DNA from: SHVZ01 sp041906305
GTDB lineage: Bacteria; Pseudomonadota; Alphaproteobacteria; SHVZ01
Direction: 5' to 3'
DNA length: 64,000 nt
Assembly: GCA_041906305.1 (NCBI GenBank)
Contig: JAYRJL010000002.1
Coordinates: 620,001-684,000, forward strand
Part shown: positions 63,181 through 64,000 of the stretch, in pieces
Numbering within the stretch: position 1 is the stretch's first letter
How the letters are laid out: every line of letters starts with the position of its first letter
Notes under the pieces: model-generated
What the model was told of the DNA's origin: nothing
What the model saw: only the letters and a program-made list of their open reading frames with translations
Databases searched by the model: none
Position numbers and translations under genes: made by a program

Positions 63181-63692
63181 TGACCGGGCGGAGCCGTCCT
63201 CCAGGCAAGTCCAAGGTCCAGATCATCCAGCCGACCGGCGAGCTTCGGAAGCGGGCGGTCAACTACAAGAAGGGCTTTTCGGTCGAGCTGACATCCTCGG
63301 AGATGATCCAGCTCGAGAAAGTCGTCCACCAATCCAAGGACAAGTTCGTCACCGCGGTCGGCGAGAAGCTGAAGGACCTTCGCGACGCGGCGCATGCCGT
63401 CGCGGACGACGGCATGTCGATCCCTGGATTTCTCCGAGCAGCGGAGAAGGACTCCCTCGAGATCAAGGGCCTCGGCGGCACCTTCGACTTCCCGCTCCTG
63501 ACCCAGGTGGCGAAGTCGCTGAACGATTATGTGCGCGGCCTGAAGAACGTGACCAAGGTGCACCTCGACATCATCACGCTGCACATAGATGCGCTCTACG
63601 TGATCCTCGGCCAGCACATCACCGGCCAGGGCGGCGCTACCGAGGCCGAGGTTCTCTCCGCCCTGCTGCAGGCGACCAGGAAGTTCGGCTGA
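63180..63692 (+). CDS. Helical protein of unknown function coupled to the receiver
   Basis: A 170-residue, mostly helical, basic protein that I do not recognise. It has conserved-looking stretches KRAVNYKKGFSVELTSSEMIQLEKVV near the N-terminus and VAKSLNDYVRGLKNV with LDIITLHIDALYVILGQHITGQGG near the C-terminus. It has no signal peptide, membrane segment or Hpt (HxxKG) motif. Its start overlaps the receiver stop (TGATG), so the two are made together and probably act together. A scaffold or target of the receiver is the simplest guess. Confidence 0.75.
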   Translation: MTGRSRPPGKSKVQIIQPTGELRKRAVNYKKGFSVELTSSEMIQLEKVVHQSKDKFVTAVGEKLKDLRDAAHAVADDGMSIPGFLRAAEKDSLEIKGLGGTFDFPLLTQVAKSLNDYVRGLKNVTKVHLDIITLHIDALYVILGQHITGQGGATEAEVLSALLQATRKFG

Positions 63693-63720
63693 CCGCATTC
63701 CCTTGCGGGGATCGAAAGCG

Positions 63721-64000
63721 TCAGACGAGGCCTTCGCGCGCCGCTTCCTGCTGGCGTCGCCACATCGAGGCGTAGAGGCCGCCCATCGCCAGCAACTCGG
63801 CATGGCGGCCGCGCTCGACGACGCGCCCATGCTCCAGGACCAGGATCTGGTCGGCGTCGATCACGGTCGAGAGGCGATGGGCGATGACCAGCGTCGTCCG
63901 GCTGCGCGAGACTTCGCGCAAGGACGCCTGGATTTCCTTCTCGGTATGCGTGTCGAGCGCGGAGGTGGCCTCGTCGAAGAGGAAGATCGACGGGTGCTTG
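63721..64000 (-). CDS. ABC exporter (Atm1/MsbA-type), C-terminal part running off right edge
   Basis: The visible last 92 residues are the end of an ABC ATPase domain: Walker B FLFDEATSALD with THTEKEIQ after it, the switch histidine in VIAHRLSTV, and a short tail ending QEAAREGLV. The ATSALDTHTE wording and the ending ELLAMGGLYASMWRRQQE resemble Atm1/HMT1-type half-transporters that export glutathione or metal-thiol compounds. MsbA-type lipid exporters cannot be excluded. The transmembrane domain lies outside the window. Confidence 0.85.
   Translation of the reverse strand, partial: KHPSIFLFDEATSALDTHTEKEIQASLREVSRSRTTLVIAHRLSTVIDADQILVLEHGRVVERGRHAELLAMGGLYASMWRRQQEAAREGLV

Noticed and set aside
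63180..63692. Histidine phosphotransfer protein for the receiver
   Set aside because: The protein is helical but has no HxxKG-type motif, and the receiver lacks the Asp to be phosphorylated.

Overview
The window is a dense, GC-rich (roughly two-thirds G+C) chromosomal stretch from an alphaproteobacterium. Support comes from the yceD-rpmF-plsX-fabH-ihfA-merR block, a Ros/MucR regulator, a ubiquinol-cytochrome c chaperone gene, the long dCTP deaminase form, small proteins of DUF6867/DUF6898 type, and many ABC uptake systems. A free-living, nutrient-scavenging member of the Rhodospirillales or a related order is plausible, but the sequence does not fix the genus. I see no rRNA, tRNA, CRISPR array, insertion sequence, prophage or origin, and no gene that is clearly broken. 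Nearly all space is coding, and no gene-free gap exceeds about 255 bases.

Layout. 1-547: start of a family-5 solute-binding protein running off the left edge. 642-5008 (minus): MerR-type regulator, ihfA, fabH, plsX, rpmF, yceD and a cytochrome bc1 assembly chaperone, divergent from bamE (plus). 5614-7710: hppA proton-pumping pyrophosphatase, facing bamE across a shared terminator. 7838-16462 (minus): one long unit rpiB-glyA-nrdR-ribD-ribE-ribBA-ribH-nusB-thiL-FliL-like-MFS, joining pentose phosphate, one-carbon, riboflavin and thiamine genes. 16718-17146: mucR. 17206-22691 (minus): complete branched-chain amino acid-type transporter livK and livHMGF with a DUF6867 gene. 22816-26072: small DUF6898-type gene, glutaryl-CoA dehydrogenase, MgtC/DUF4010 membrane protein, an exported unknown. 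26128-33550 (minus): peptide-type ABC transporter coupled to an N-formylglutamate amidohydrolase-like enzyme and an esterase. 33653-42114 (plus): dCTP deaminase, AstE/AspA-like zinc hydrolase, AbrB-type membrane protein, MliC-like lipoprotein, small membrane protein, TPR/O-GlcNAc-transferase-like protein and prolyl oligopeptidase. 42234-46364 (plus): iron-type ABC importer. 46361-49968: NMT1/SsuA-type ABC importer with a Gfo/Idh oxidoreductase on the opposite strand in its middle. 50028-52356: a 2H phosphoesterase and an acyl-CoA synthetase.

52363-62504 (minus) reads as one nine-gene operon: a pyruvate-dehydrogenase-E1-like transketolase, alanine dehydrogenase, a PotFGHI-type putrescine importer, an alpha/beta hydrolase, an SDR and a second exported hydrolase. 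Its start region has a TATACT box preceded by a perfect 14-bp palindrome. I infer that it links polyamine uptake to alanine/pyruvate recycling. The right end holds a small receiver protein with Glu in place of the phospho-acceptor Asp, coupled to an unrecognised helical protein, and the C-terminal end of an Atm1/MsbA-type ABC exporter.

Most start codons were set by overlap with the upstream gene (ATGA/GTGA), Shine-Dalgarno spacing and known family N-termini. Product calls are from recognised motifs and family resemblance; no database search was run.
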